Source: an uncultured Mycoplasma sp. (GTDB taxonomy: Bacteria > Bacillota_I > Bacilli_A > Mycoplasmatales > Mycoplasmoidaceae). Taken from it: a DNA stretch of 7,278 nt. The position numbers were made by a program, and so were the translations under genes. Under the pieces are notes generated by a model. It was not told the origin of the DNA. It worked only from the letters and a program-made list of their open reading frames with translations, and did not search any database. Location: assembly GCA_947174035.1 (NCBI GenBank), contig CAMWHH010000033.1, positions 1-7,278 of the forward strand, written 5' to 3'. Below are positions 1-7,187 of the stretch, in pieces (the stretch's first letter is position 1; every line of letters starts with the position of its first letter).

Positions 1-8
1 GACATATT

Positions 9-1745
9 ATGAGTACAAAAGATTTAGTAGCAACTTATGGGATGATACAAAACTATAAAAATCAACCAACAAATAAATGATTAGCTTTAGCTGAATTTAT
101 TGACAATTCTATTTCATCTTGATTAGTAAACAAAGATAGCACTAATAATAATCTAAATGGGTTAGAAATTTCTATTGTTTTTGACCAAGAAAATAAAAGT
201 ATTTTTATTATTGATAATGCTAATGGAATGGATGCAGATGAATTGGTTAATTCATTACAACCAAGTGACACTCAAGGAAAAAGTGAGTTGAAATATAATC
301 AATATGGTGTTGGGATGAAGTTGGGCATTTTTTGATATGGAGAAGATGCCAAAATATATTCTAAAAAACATGGAATTGAAAACTACACTGAGCTTTGTAC
401 TTCTAAGCATGATAGTAATGAAAAAGTTACAGTTGTATCTGAAAAAAGCCGTGATGATTTAATACCATATGATTCTGGTACTTATATAAAAATTGAAAAA
501 ATTTATAGAAATAGAATATGAAAAAAAGATGATTTTAATTTGATTATAAGAGCCTTAGGGTGAAGATATGGAAAATTGTTAATGGACCAAAAACAAGGTA
601 TTCCTGGTATGCAAATTTGGGTAACACACAAAACTAGTGATAAAAAAATTAGAGATAAGAAAGAAGATTATGTAACACCATATTCAATAAAACCATTAAC
701 AATTGAGAGTTTTAAAGAAGTTTTACGAAAAAAAGAACGTTTTAATTTTATTAAATTTCAAAATGAATATATGCAGGAAATTGAAAATTTGATGTTCCAA
801 CATCCAAATAATGAATTATTATTAGAGTTTTGTAGAAAATTAAAAAATAATGAGCCCTTAATTTCTGAAGAAGAAATTATTTGATGAAATTGTGGGGAAA
901 GGGTAGTATTAAAATTCGGAATTATTGACATCACTCACAAATCTGAAGGATATGCAAAAATTTGTGGTGTTACTACACTTCATTTAAATAGAGCTATTAA
1001 TCATGGTCCGAATGATAGAGATAATGAAAGCAAATGTCTTTCTTTTAGAGTTGATTCTTCTGAAAGCAGTGGAGGTGAGTCAACATGAAGAAGATTATTT
1101 GGGGAAATAAATTTAACAGGTGTTGAAAGACCAGACCAAAATAAAAGTAGATTTGATTGAAGTTATGAAGGAAAAGAACAACTTGATGAAGCTTTAAGAA
1201 AAATATGAAACAATTTAAAACCACTTTTAGACCTTATTGTTGGTTTTGAAAAAAAAGAAAAATATGTAATGAATTCACCATTAAAAAATTTTGAAGATAA
1301 AGAAAAAGCTGTAGAGTTTGCTAAAAAAACTTTAGATCTTAATAAACTTTATATCAATGTTGAAGAATGCCCAGAAACTCAGACTGACCAGCCTTGCTTT
1401 TATTTAAAAGAGTATGGTAAAAAAATTTGAATTATTGAAAATGAGGATTTACACTCAGATTTTGTAAGTTTAAAAGAAGATGATGAAAAAATGTATGTAT
1501 ATTACAATGTTAATCATAAATTCTGAAAATCATTTATAAATCAAAACGATAAAGAAATAATAGAATTTAGAGGAAAAACAATATATCCTTTGGTTTTGTT
1601 AGTTGCTTTGTGCAATGAAGAGTTAAAAGATAGACACAAATCGAAGAAAAGTTTAATGTTTTTTGGGTATGATAGTGAACCTAGAGATTTTGTTGAAATT
1701 ATGAATGTAGTAATAAAAGCAATTGAGTCAAAGAATGAAAATTAA
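9..1745 (+). CDS. GHKL (MutL/MORC-like) ATPase of a Z1/DUF4420 defence operon
   Basis: A 578-residue protein, readable only with TGA as Trp. The N-terminal ATP-binding fold is clear. The N-box is E29-F-I-D32-N33-S, where the Glu is the general base and the Asn binds Mg. The second motif is D69-N-A-N-G73-M, the lid is Y99-G-V-G102-M-K104, and G157-T158 follows. This is the Bergerat fold of MutL, Hsp90, gyrase B and MORC proteins; the DNANGM box and the YGVGMK lid fit the MutL/MORC side best. Residues from about 180 ('RALGWRYGKLL' onward) look like a transducer domain. The rest to 578 is unassigned and lacks an obvious endonuclease motif. In this family ATP binding closes a dimeric clamp, so a DNA clamp or switch for the downstream helicase and nuclease is inferred. 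The ATG at 9 leaves the usual short leader before the N-box. Its ribosome site would lie at or beyond the window edge, so an earlier start is possible. The stop overlaps the next gene by 11 bp. Confidence 0.88.
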
Positions 1746-3207
1746 TGAATGAAAGCTTTATAAAATGGAAAATGATGAATCTGAAGAAAATGATAATGAA
1801 ATTTCTTTAGAAAAAAATGATGATTTTTATGAAATCAATTTAAATAATATTTTTAACAATAAAGTTGATAAAGAGCATGTTTTATGTGTTGGGCAAGTCC
1901 AATCTGGTAAAACTAGAAATATTGAAAAAACAATAACTAAAGCTATAAATGATAACTATAAATTAATCATAGTTTTTTCAGGTATTACTAAAATTTTACT
2001 GGAGCAAACTAATAGCCGAATTAGCAATTTTAAAGAAAATAGAAATGTTAAATTTATTGAGAAATTAAAAAAAGTGAATTTATTTAATGCTATAGAAAAT
2101 TACAAAACAGTTATTTGGTCTTTATTGAAATCCGCAGAATGACTTAATAATGCTTTTGAAGAAATTGATTTGATTAATTGAGAAGATTATAAAGTTTTAA
2201 TTATTGATGATGAATGTGATTATGCAAGTATTAATATTTCAAGTGGTGAAAGTTCAAGAATATACACTCTTATTTCAGACCTTTATAATAGATTTTATAA
2301 TGTAAAACTGTTGTCTTTTACAGGGACTCCATTTGCAAATATTATGTCATCAAAAAGCAATTTGTTAAAAATTGATAGAGTTGTTACTTTGCTAAACTAT
2401 GATTCATACTGTGGAATAAAGTTTTTTAATGATAATAGTGATTTTAATTATGTAACTTTAAACATTCAAAAAGAAAGTTTAGATTCTCAAATTTTTTATG
2501 TAGTTTTCTGGTATTGATTAATTCAAACAGCATGTGCTTTGAGTGAAAACAACGAATTTAAATCTGAATTAATTGTTAATGTTGAGATTGAAAACATTAA
2601 TCAAGAAAATATTATTTTAAAATTTTATGAAGCTTATCATGAAATTTGAAATGAAATAATAAACAAATCCAAAAAATGATTATACAAACACATAAAAAGT
2701 ATAATAAATTATCTTCATCTTAAAGATAATAATGAAGAAAAAGTACTAGGAAAAATTAAATACATTTTAAAAAATATTTATGAAAATAAAGACAAAAGTT
2801 TTATTTTATTAAATTCTATGAATGAAGAAAAAAATTTTAAAAGCGGGCAAGTCCAATTTTGTATTATAGTTGGTGGATTTATGATTTCTAGAGGTTTTAC
2901 TTTTGAAAACATTACTACTGAACTTTTTCTAAATGTTCCAAAATCAGATAGTACAAAAATTTCAGTAGATACATTATTGCAAAGATGCAGGTGATTTGGC
3001 AATAGAAAAAAAGACAATAGAAACAAATTTTTAAGAATAGTAATGAATAAAAGAATTTGTGAAGCTTTAAAAAGTGCACAAGATTATGTTGAAGTTTTTG
3101 TTCCAGGAACTTCAACATCAAACATAGGTACAATCTATAAAAAAATAAAAGAATTAGATGAATTTAATGAAATTGTGGAGTCTACAAATGCTACAAAAAG
3201 AAAATAA
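1735..3207 (+). CDS. Z1-domain superfamily 2 helicase-like ATPase
   Basis: A 490-residue protein with the characteristic Z1 motifs in order. Walker A is G53-Q-V-Q-S-G-K59-T. Walker B is L-I-I-D158-D-E160-C-D, followed by YASIN. Motif III is T196-G-T-P-F-A-N. A late motif, S385-R-G-F-T, is followed by the arginine-finger segment Q416-R-C-R419-W-F-G. Z1 proteins are ATPases related to DNA helicases, found with MutL/MORC-like ATPases and restriction-type nucleases; a DNA-translocating or remodelling role is inferred. It is short: many Z1 proteins exceed 700 residues. Walker A comes early, so the reduction is partly N-terminal. I chose the ATG at 1735 because it lies in frame inside the end of the previous gene and adds an open MKINEWKLYK leader (its Trp is TGA). 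The ATG at 1765 is the alternative. Neither has a strong Shine-Dalgarno. Its end overlaps the nuclease gene by 20 bp. Confidence 0.88.
3177..3180 (+). promoter_or_regulatory. Shine-Dalgarno of the nuclease gene, inside the Z1 gene
   Basis: GGAG lies 7 bases before the ATG at 3188, within the last codons of the Z1 gene. It supports that ATG over the later in-frame ATG further down (3392) and fits reinitiation or coupling within one mRNA. Confidence 0.6.
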
Positions 3208-4048
3208 TAAAATTAAAGTAATTAAAGATAAAGAAAAAGATTTTTATGGAATAGGTTTTTATTTAACAAACTATATAACAATTGAACAAATAAAAAAAAT
3301 TAATTTACATTTTATCAAATACGCAGGAAAATGAAGTCTTTCAAACGATAACCAGGTTGCTACTAATACTTATGTAGTGAAGTTTGAAAATATGCCTAAA
3401 CATTTATTGGATTCTGTTTGTGAAACTATAATTGAAAAAGTTGAAAATGAAAATTTAAGTGAAGATAAAGCATTAAATTTTGTAATTGATCTTTTTCAAA
3501 AATTTAAATTTAAAAAAGAAATTAAAGAAAAATTAATTGGTGATATTGGTGAACTAATTTTTATGATTAAAGCAAAAGAAGTAGGTATTAATGCTGATCA
3601 AAAAATAAGACTTTCAGATAATAATCTTTATGATTTTGTTTTTGATAAATTTTATTTGGAAGTTAAATCGTCATCTAAAAATTTGAGTGAAATAATAGTG
3701 GATTTAAGACAAATAGAAGAAGCAGAAAATAAAAAATTTGTTGTTTCAAAATTTCAACTTTTAGAAAACCAGTTAACTATTTTGGATTTGTATAACAAAT
3801 TAAATTCTAATAATGAATTAATTTTAAAAAAGAAAAAAGAATATTTGGATTTAGCAAAAGATGAAATGTCACAAAAAATTCTACTTGAAAATACAATTGA
3901 TTTAAATAAAGTTGAATGTTTTGTTTTAGAAGATCAATTAGTACCAAAAATTAAAATCATTCATGAAGGTGGTTTAAAAAAAGTTAAGTGCCATATTGGA
4001 ATTACTAATTGTCAAAAAATATCTTTAGAAGAATTAAAAAAAATGTAA
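3188..4048 (+). CDS. PD-(D/E)XK nuclease-like protein (DUF4420 type)
   Basis: A 286-residue protein with a plausible restriction-endonuclease core. A G-E122-L-I-F motif (helix 1 Glu) is followed by Y-D149-F-V-F and then L-E158-V-K160-S-S. The D-x8-E-x-K layout is the metal-binding and catalytic signature of the PD-(D/E)XK fold. A following stretch, 'DLRQIEEAENKKF', matches how the DUF4420 family continues after its EVK motif. It is inferred to be the DNA-cutting subunit of the operon, with the GHKL and Z1 proteins gating or delivering it; target and specificity cannot be read. The start at 3188 overlaps the Z1 gene by 20 bp and has GGAG 7 bases upstream. One Trp near residue 49 is a TGA, which hides the first 63 codons under the standard code. 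No separate DNA-recognition domain is visible. The C-terminal half is Lys/Glu-rich and unassigned. A hairpin terminator follows 2 bases after the stop. Confidence 0.8.
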
Positions 4049-4050
4049 TA

Positions 4051-4084
4051 AAAAAATCTTTGAATTTTATTTCAAAGATTTTTT
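4051..4084. terminator. Bidirectional intrinsic terminator
   Basis: A perfect 14-bp inverted repeat (4051-4064 and 4071-4084) with a 6-base loop. The arms begin with a run of A and end with a run of T, so it works as a hairpin plus U-tract read from either side. It sits between the convergent ends of the nuclease gene (4048) and trxA (4096), and probably ends both transcripts. Confidence 0.85.
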
Positions 4085-4095
4085 ACTTTATCTAA

Positions 4096-4416
4096 TTATA
4101 AAGATTGGATAATTTTTTTAATTTCTTCTTCTGGTCTAAAACCTAAAACTTTATTAACAACTTTTCCTTCTTTATAAAAAACCATTAATGGAACTGATGA
4201 AACTTCACTGTTTTTAACTGTTACTTCAGCTTCTTCATCATCAACATCCACATCAATAAAAGTAACTTCAATAAGTTCTTCAGACAGTTTTTCTAACACT
4301 GGAGCCAGCATCTTACAAGGACCACATCAAGTAGCACCAAACTTAACTACACTAATGTTAGTTTGATTAATTAAAGACTCAATGTTTTTGTCTTTTCCTA
4401 TTTTTAAATTACTCAT
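4096..4416 (-). CDS. trxA: Thioredoxin
   Basis: A complete 106-residue thioredoxin, the usual length. The active site is W-C-G-P-C-K at about residues 30-35, preceded by 'VVKFGAT' (beta strand), with the Trp coded by TGA. Further family marks are 'FIDVDVDDEE', the cis-Pro segment 'SSVPLMVFYKEGK' and a closing 'EEIKKIIQSL' helix. It is a cytoplasmic dithiol carrier, normally reduced by thioredoxin reductase, that keeps protein thiols reduced. The start follows an excellent AGGAGAG ribosome site 3 bases upstream of the ATG. Under the standard code the protein would seem to begin only after the active site, at the Met of 'MLAPVL', which is wrong. It is transcribed alone, convergent to the defence operon and divergent from the membrane-protein gene at 4583. 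It is a housekeeping gene and so probably marks the right border of the accessory segment. Confidence 0.97.
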
Positions 4417-4419
4417 ATT

Positions 4420-4426
4420 CTCTCCT
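4420..4426 (-). promoter_or_regulatory. Strong Shine-Dalgarno of trxA
   Basis: AGGAGAG on the - strand lies 3 bases before the ATG at 4416. It is the best ribosome-binding site in the window and fixes the true trxA start upstream of the TGA-coded tryptophan. Confidence 0.8.
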
Positions 4427-4432
4427 AATTCT

Positions 4433-4460
4433 TAAGATTTTCTATAAGATATTTTAAGAT
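4433..4460. repeat. Three TAAGAT direct repeats in the trxA leader
   Basis: TAAGAT occurs at 4433, 4445 and 4455 (spacing 12 and 10 bases, about one helical turn). One inverted copy, ATCTTA, lies at 4521. They fall between the trxA ribosome site and the divergent gene's promoter. They could be an operator, but six-base A+T-rich words recur easily here, so the call is weak. Confidence 0.25.
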
Positions 4461-4531
4461 AAAAAAGGATTATTAAAATACTTTGTATTAAATTTTTAAA
4501 AATATTTTTATTTACTTGCCATCTTATGGAT

Positions 4532-4560
4532 TTGATAAAGATTAATTTTAAATATAAAAT
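4532..4560 (+). promoter_or_regulatory. Likely sigma-70 type promoter for the gene at 4583
   Basis: TTGATA (4532-4537) and TAAAAT (4555-4560) are separated by exactly 17 bases and resemble -35 and -10 boxes. The predicted start of transcription, near 4567, would fall inside the AAAGAGG ribosome site (4566-4572), which is tight. A start from another -10 a little upstream is therefore also possible. No convincing promoter was found for trxA in the same gap. Confidence 0.4.
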
Positions 4561-4582
4561 TAATTAAAGAGGCTAAAAAATT

Positions 4583-5185
4583 ATGTGAAAAATAAAATCA
4601 AAATTTTTTGTTTTTATTTTTGTTTCTGCTGCTTTTGCATTATCAGCACCAGCAACTCTTTTATTGTCTAATACTAATAGTAAAAAACTTCCAACAAATA
4701 ATTTAAATTCAAATTTTTATTTTTCACTTTTAGCTGATCAAGAAAACACTCAAAAAACAAAAGCTATTTTAGAAGAGTTTGCAAAAAAAGTTAATATTAC
4801 TCCCATCAGAAATTATGACTCAATAAATGATGTGAATTTAGAAATTATTAATGAAAATAATATTACTAATTATTTTAAAAATCTACCAACATCTAACAAT
4901 AATATTACTGTTAATTTAAAAAGAATTTATTTAGATAAAAAAGAATTAGAAGAAATAAATTTAGAGTATGAATTTTCTAATTCCAATAATGACTCCATTA
5001 TTGTAACTTATAGTTTTAAACAAATAGCTTTTGTTAGTAGTAAAAAAATAATTATTAACTTTGTAGTTCTTCCAATTTCTTTAATTTTTTTAACTTTTAT
5101 TTTAGTTTTGATAGTTTATTTTGCTAGTAAGAAAGCAGAAAAGAAAAAGAAATATAACTACTTAAAAAGCAAGATGAAAAAATAG
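4583..5185 (+). CDS. Unknown membrane-anchored protein with two terminal helices
   Basis: A 200-residue protein I do not recognise. Residues 8-30 are a hydrophobic signal-anchor or signal peptide. No Cys follows, so it is not a lipoprotein; 'ALSAPA' could be a signal peptidase site. A polar, Asn-rich central region (about 31-150) is probably extracellular. Residues 156-181 form a strong transmembrane helix, followed by a very basic tail 'KKAEKKKK' that should be cytoplasmic. There are no cysteines. The start ATG is followed at once by TGA (Trp2), so under the standard code only an internal start would be seen. AAAGAGG lies 10 bases upstream. The gene is monocistronic, ends in a hairpin shared with the opposing gene, and is divergent from trxA. 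Surface exposure is an inference from topology; function is unknown. Confidence 0.85.
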
Positions 5186-5209
5186 TGCTATTTTTTAGCA
5201 CTATTTTTT
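5177..5209. terminator. Hairpin terminator shared by two convergent genes
   Basis: A perfect 14-bp inverted repeat (5177-5190 and 5196-5209) with a 5-base T loop, flanked by A and T runs for use in both directions. The left arm contains the stop codons of both convergent genes (5183-5185 on +, 5188-5190 on -). The loop and right arm encode the last residues of the - strand protein. Confidence 0.85.
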
Positions 5210-5691
5210 TTCTGTGTCTCTTTTTTATTTTTGCTATTCTTTGATGAAAGTTCATTTACAATTTCTTCATGTTCAATTTTTTTGGCTTTTGATATTATTT
5301 CTTTATTTGTTTTTTCCTTTATTTTGTTTGAATTATTTTTCTTTCCTCTGTTAAAAACTAAATCAGCTAAATTTGTATATGATGCAAATTCAGAAACAGC
5401 TTCAATAGATGGCATAATGTATTCAGATTTATAAATTAAGTCTTCTACTAAATAATCTATTTTTTTAGCAGCTATTGATATTCTTCTATATGCAAATATT
5501 TTGTAAATACATGCAATAATTGCTATTCCAATTAAGATTGCAATCAAAACAATAAGATATGTTGGAAATTGTACCTCTGCAGTTGTTGTTGTTGTTGTTG
5601 TAGTTTGTGCAACATCAGTAGAAGCTGCACTTTCAGATGTACTATCTTTTAGTATTGTTAATAAATTAAAATTTGATAATATTTTGTTCAT
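5188..5691 (-). CDS. Unknown single-pass membrane protein with poly-Thr tract
   Basis: A 167-residue protein, not recognised. The short N-terminus is Ser/Thr-rich and ends in eight consecutive threonines (T30-T37). A single transmembrane helix spans about residues 45-67, then 'YRR' as a positive-inside signal. This suggests N-outside, C-inside topology. The cytoplasmic part has an amphipathic segment (about 71-115), then a highly charged Lys/Glu/Asn tail (119-167), probably disordered or coiled. The anchor-plus-helix layout recalls small envelope proteins such as the DUF948 group, but I cannot confirm that. No clear Shine-Dalgarno precedes the ATG. A TATTAT sequence lies 9 bases upstream of it, so a leaderless or near-leaderless transcript is possible. 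It contains no Trp codon, so it reads the same in either code. Only 2 bases separate its stop from that of the convergent gene. Confidence 0.78.
   Translation of the reverse strand: MNKILSNFNLLTILKDSTSESAASTDVAQTTTTTTTTAEVQFPTYLIVLIAILIGIAIIACIYKIFAYRRISIAAKKIDYLVEDLIYKSEYIMPSIEAVSEFASYTNLADLVFNRGKKNNSNKIKEKTNKEIISKAKKIEHEEIVNELSSKNSKNKKETQKKNSAKK
5581..5604 (-). repeat. Threonine-coding ACA triplet repeat
   Basis: Six tandem ACA codons (5584-5601 as TGT on the + strand) flanked by one ACT codon on each side encode eight threonines. Slippage here would lengthen or shorten the linker before the membrane helix without shifting the frame. Confidence 0.85.
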
Positions 5692-5774
5692 ATTTATAAA
5701 ATAATATTGTTTTTATTAAATTAATAATATCATTTAATAAGATTAATAAATATTTTTGTGTAGTAAAGAACAAA

Positions 5775-6371
5775 ATGAATCTTAAAAGTTTAAAATCAAA
5801 AATTGTTGAAAGAAAAACTAAATCATGAATAAAATCAATTTCTGTTATTGTTTTTATCCTAATTTTTTTTATTTTTTGATTACTTTTTTGTGATCCTAAT
5901 TTATTAAAATTGGATTGATTTTCTCAACCTAATGAAAGTGCTACAGGAATTGAAAAAACAGGCTGAATAAATTTAAATGTTGTTTGAATTTTGTTAGGTT
6001 TAATTGGTTTTACTTTTATTTTTTTTATAGTAATTAAATTTATTTTTAAAAAAGCAAATTATGATTTAATTCCTTTTTTGTTAATGCCAATTACAATGGG
6101 AATATTTTTATTAATTTCAGGATTTATTCCTTTTAACGAAAATAATAGAGGATGAATAATTTTTGCAAGATTAATATGTGTTATTTTAAGTTCTTTTGCA
6201 GTCTTTTTTTTATCAATAAAAATAATTAATTTAATTTTACTTAAATCTAAAGATGCAAGTTTTATTTATGAAGATATCAAAAAAGAATATGAAGAAATGA
6301 ATAAAATGAAAACTGAAGACAAATTTTTTAGTGGAAAAAGAAAAAAAGAAAAAGATTATATAGAAATATAA
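5775..6371 (+). CDS. Unknown four-helix integral membrane protein
   Basis: A 198-residue protein with no recognised family. It contains six Trp (residues 18, 35, 48, 64, 71, 127), all TGA, which hides it under the standard code; read as mycoplasma code it is fully open. A basic N-terminus (1-20) precedes helix 1 (about 22-39). Helices 2 (69-91), 3 (98-118) and 4 (128-156) follow, then a charged cytoplasmic tail (157-198) with a short coiled-coil-like stretch, 'YEEMNKMKTEDKF'. An even number of helices with basic ends puts both termini in the cytoplasm. The ribosome site is weak (AAAGAA, 4 bases upstream of the ATG). The stop is 15 bases before the obg ATG, so the two are probably co-transcribed. 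The function cannot be inferred; linkage to obg may be incidental. Confidence 0.8.
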
Positions 6372-6374
6372 AAC

Positions 6375-6380
6375 AAAGGA
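6375..6380 (+). promoter_or_regulatory. Shine-Dalgarno of obg
   Basis: AAAGGA lies 6 bases before the ATG at 6387, in the 15-base gap after the membrane-protein gene. It supports this start, which gives the normal Obg N-terminus. Confidence 0.65.
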
Positions 6381-6386
6381 ATTTAT

Positions 6387-7187
6387 ATGTTGATAGATAA
6401 TTGTATTTTATATATAAAAGCTGGTAATGGTGGCAATGGAGTTATTTCTTGAAGAAAAGAGGCTCATTATCCAGAAGGTGGTCCGTGAGGAGGAGATGGT
6501 GGAAAAGGTGGAGATATTTATATCATTGGCGACCATAATTTAAACTCTTTAATAGATCTAAGATATAAAAAAAGTATTGTTGCAGAAAACGGAGAAAACG
6601 GAAAAACAAAATTAGCTACAGGTAAAAACGGAAAAGATGTTTATATTAAAGTCCCAGTTGGAACAACTATAACAAATCTTTCTACAAATGAAGTAATTGT
6701 AGATATTTTAAGTACAGGTCAAAAGTATTTAATTTGTAAAGGTGGTTATGGAGGACATGGTAATGCTTATTTTAAATCAAGTAAAAACAGAATTCCTAAT
6801 CTTTGTGAAAATGGTGATCTTGGAGAAAGTATAGAAGTTAAATTTGAATTAAAGTATATTGCTGATGTTGGTTTATTAGGTTTGCCTAATGCAGGTAAAA
6901 GCACTTTAGTTAATTCGGTTTCTAATACAAACCTTAAAACTGCTAACTACATGTTTACTACTTTAAATCCATCACTTGGAGTAGTAAATTATGATAATGA
7001 AAAACTTGTTGTTGCTGATATTCCTGGAATTATAGAAAACGCTAGTAGTGGATCAGGATTAGGATTAGATTTTTTAAAACATATTGAAAGGTGTCATTTT
7101 TTAATTCATTTAATTTCTGTTTCAAATAGTGACACAGAAAATCCATATGAAGATTATTTAACAATAGTGAACGAATTAAAAAAATAA
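6387..7187 (+). CDS. obg: Obg GTPase, N-terminal part ending at a premature stop
   Basis: The first 266 residues of Obg, a ribosome-associated GTPase for large-subunit assembly. The glycine-rich OBG fold fills residues 1-158 ('AGNGGNGVISWRKEAH', 'GGPWGGDGGKGGD', 'GGYGGHGN'). The GTPase domain has G1, G165-L-P-N-A-G-K171-S-T; G2, F-T-T-L-N-P near 190; and G3, D211-I-P-G, followed by 'GSGLGLDFLKHIER'. The frame then meets TAA at 7185-7187, directly after 'VNELKK'. The base-recognition motif NKxD (G4) and the later SAK motif are therefore missing from this product; full Obg proteins are about 420 residues or more. Several Trp codons are TGA. The product should not discriminate guanine properly and is probably inactive. 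The likely explanations are a nonsense substitution, a sequencing error, or readthrough. It probably shares a transcript with the membrane gene 15 bases upstream. Confidence 0.9.

Noticed and set aside
62..271. Open frame of 69 codons on the - strand
   Set aside because: It lies wholly inside the ATP-binding domain of the GHKL gene, antisense to its conserved motifs, with no ribosome site.
576..884. Separate 102-residue gene in frame with the ATPase
   Set aside because: Its ends are an internal Met and a TGA; with TGA as Trp it is simply part of the 9-1745 gene.
1745..1808. ATG at 1745 overlapping the ATPase stop, as a start with a later frameshift into the Z1 gene
   Set aside because: It gives only about 20 codons before TAG. 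The in-frame ATG at 1735 gives a clean start with no frameshift.
2778..3133. Two overlapping - strand open frames of 72-82 codons, hydrophobic
   Set aside because: They are antisense to the conserved SRG and QRCRWFG motifs of the Z1 gene; A+T-rich antisense readily gives Phe/Leu-rich frames.
9..3207. Degraded, multiply broken defence genes
   Set aside because: The apparent breaks are all TGA codons, which are Trp here; no TAA, TAG or frameshift interrupts the three genes.
4492..4503. Perfect 12-base palindrome ATTTTTAAAAAT between trxA and the divergent gene
   Set aside because: It is made only of A and T runs and is expected by chance at this composition; not supported as an operator or terminator.
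5231..5434. Open frame of 67 codons on the + strand
   Set aside because: It is antisense to the membrane protein at 5188-5691 and has no ribosome site or recognisable protein features.
5692..5774. Divergent promoters in the 83-base gap between the single-pass and four-helix membrane genes
   Set aside because: The gap must hold control signals, but no -35/-10 pair with good spacing stands out from the A+T background.
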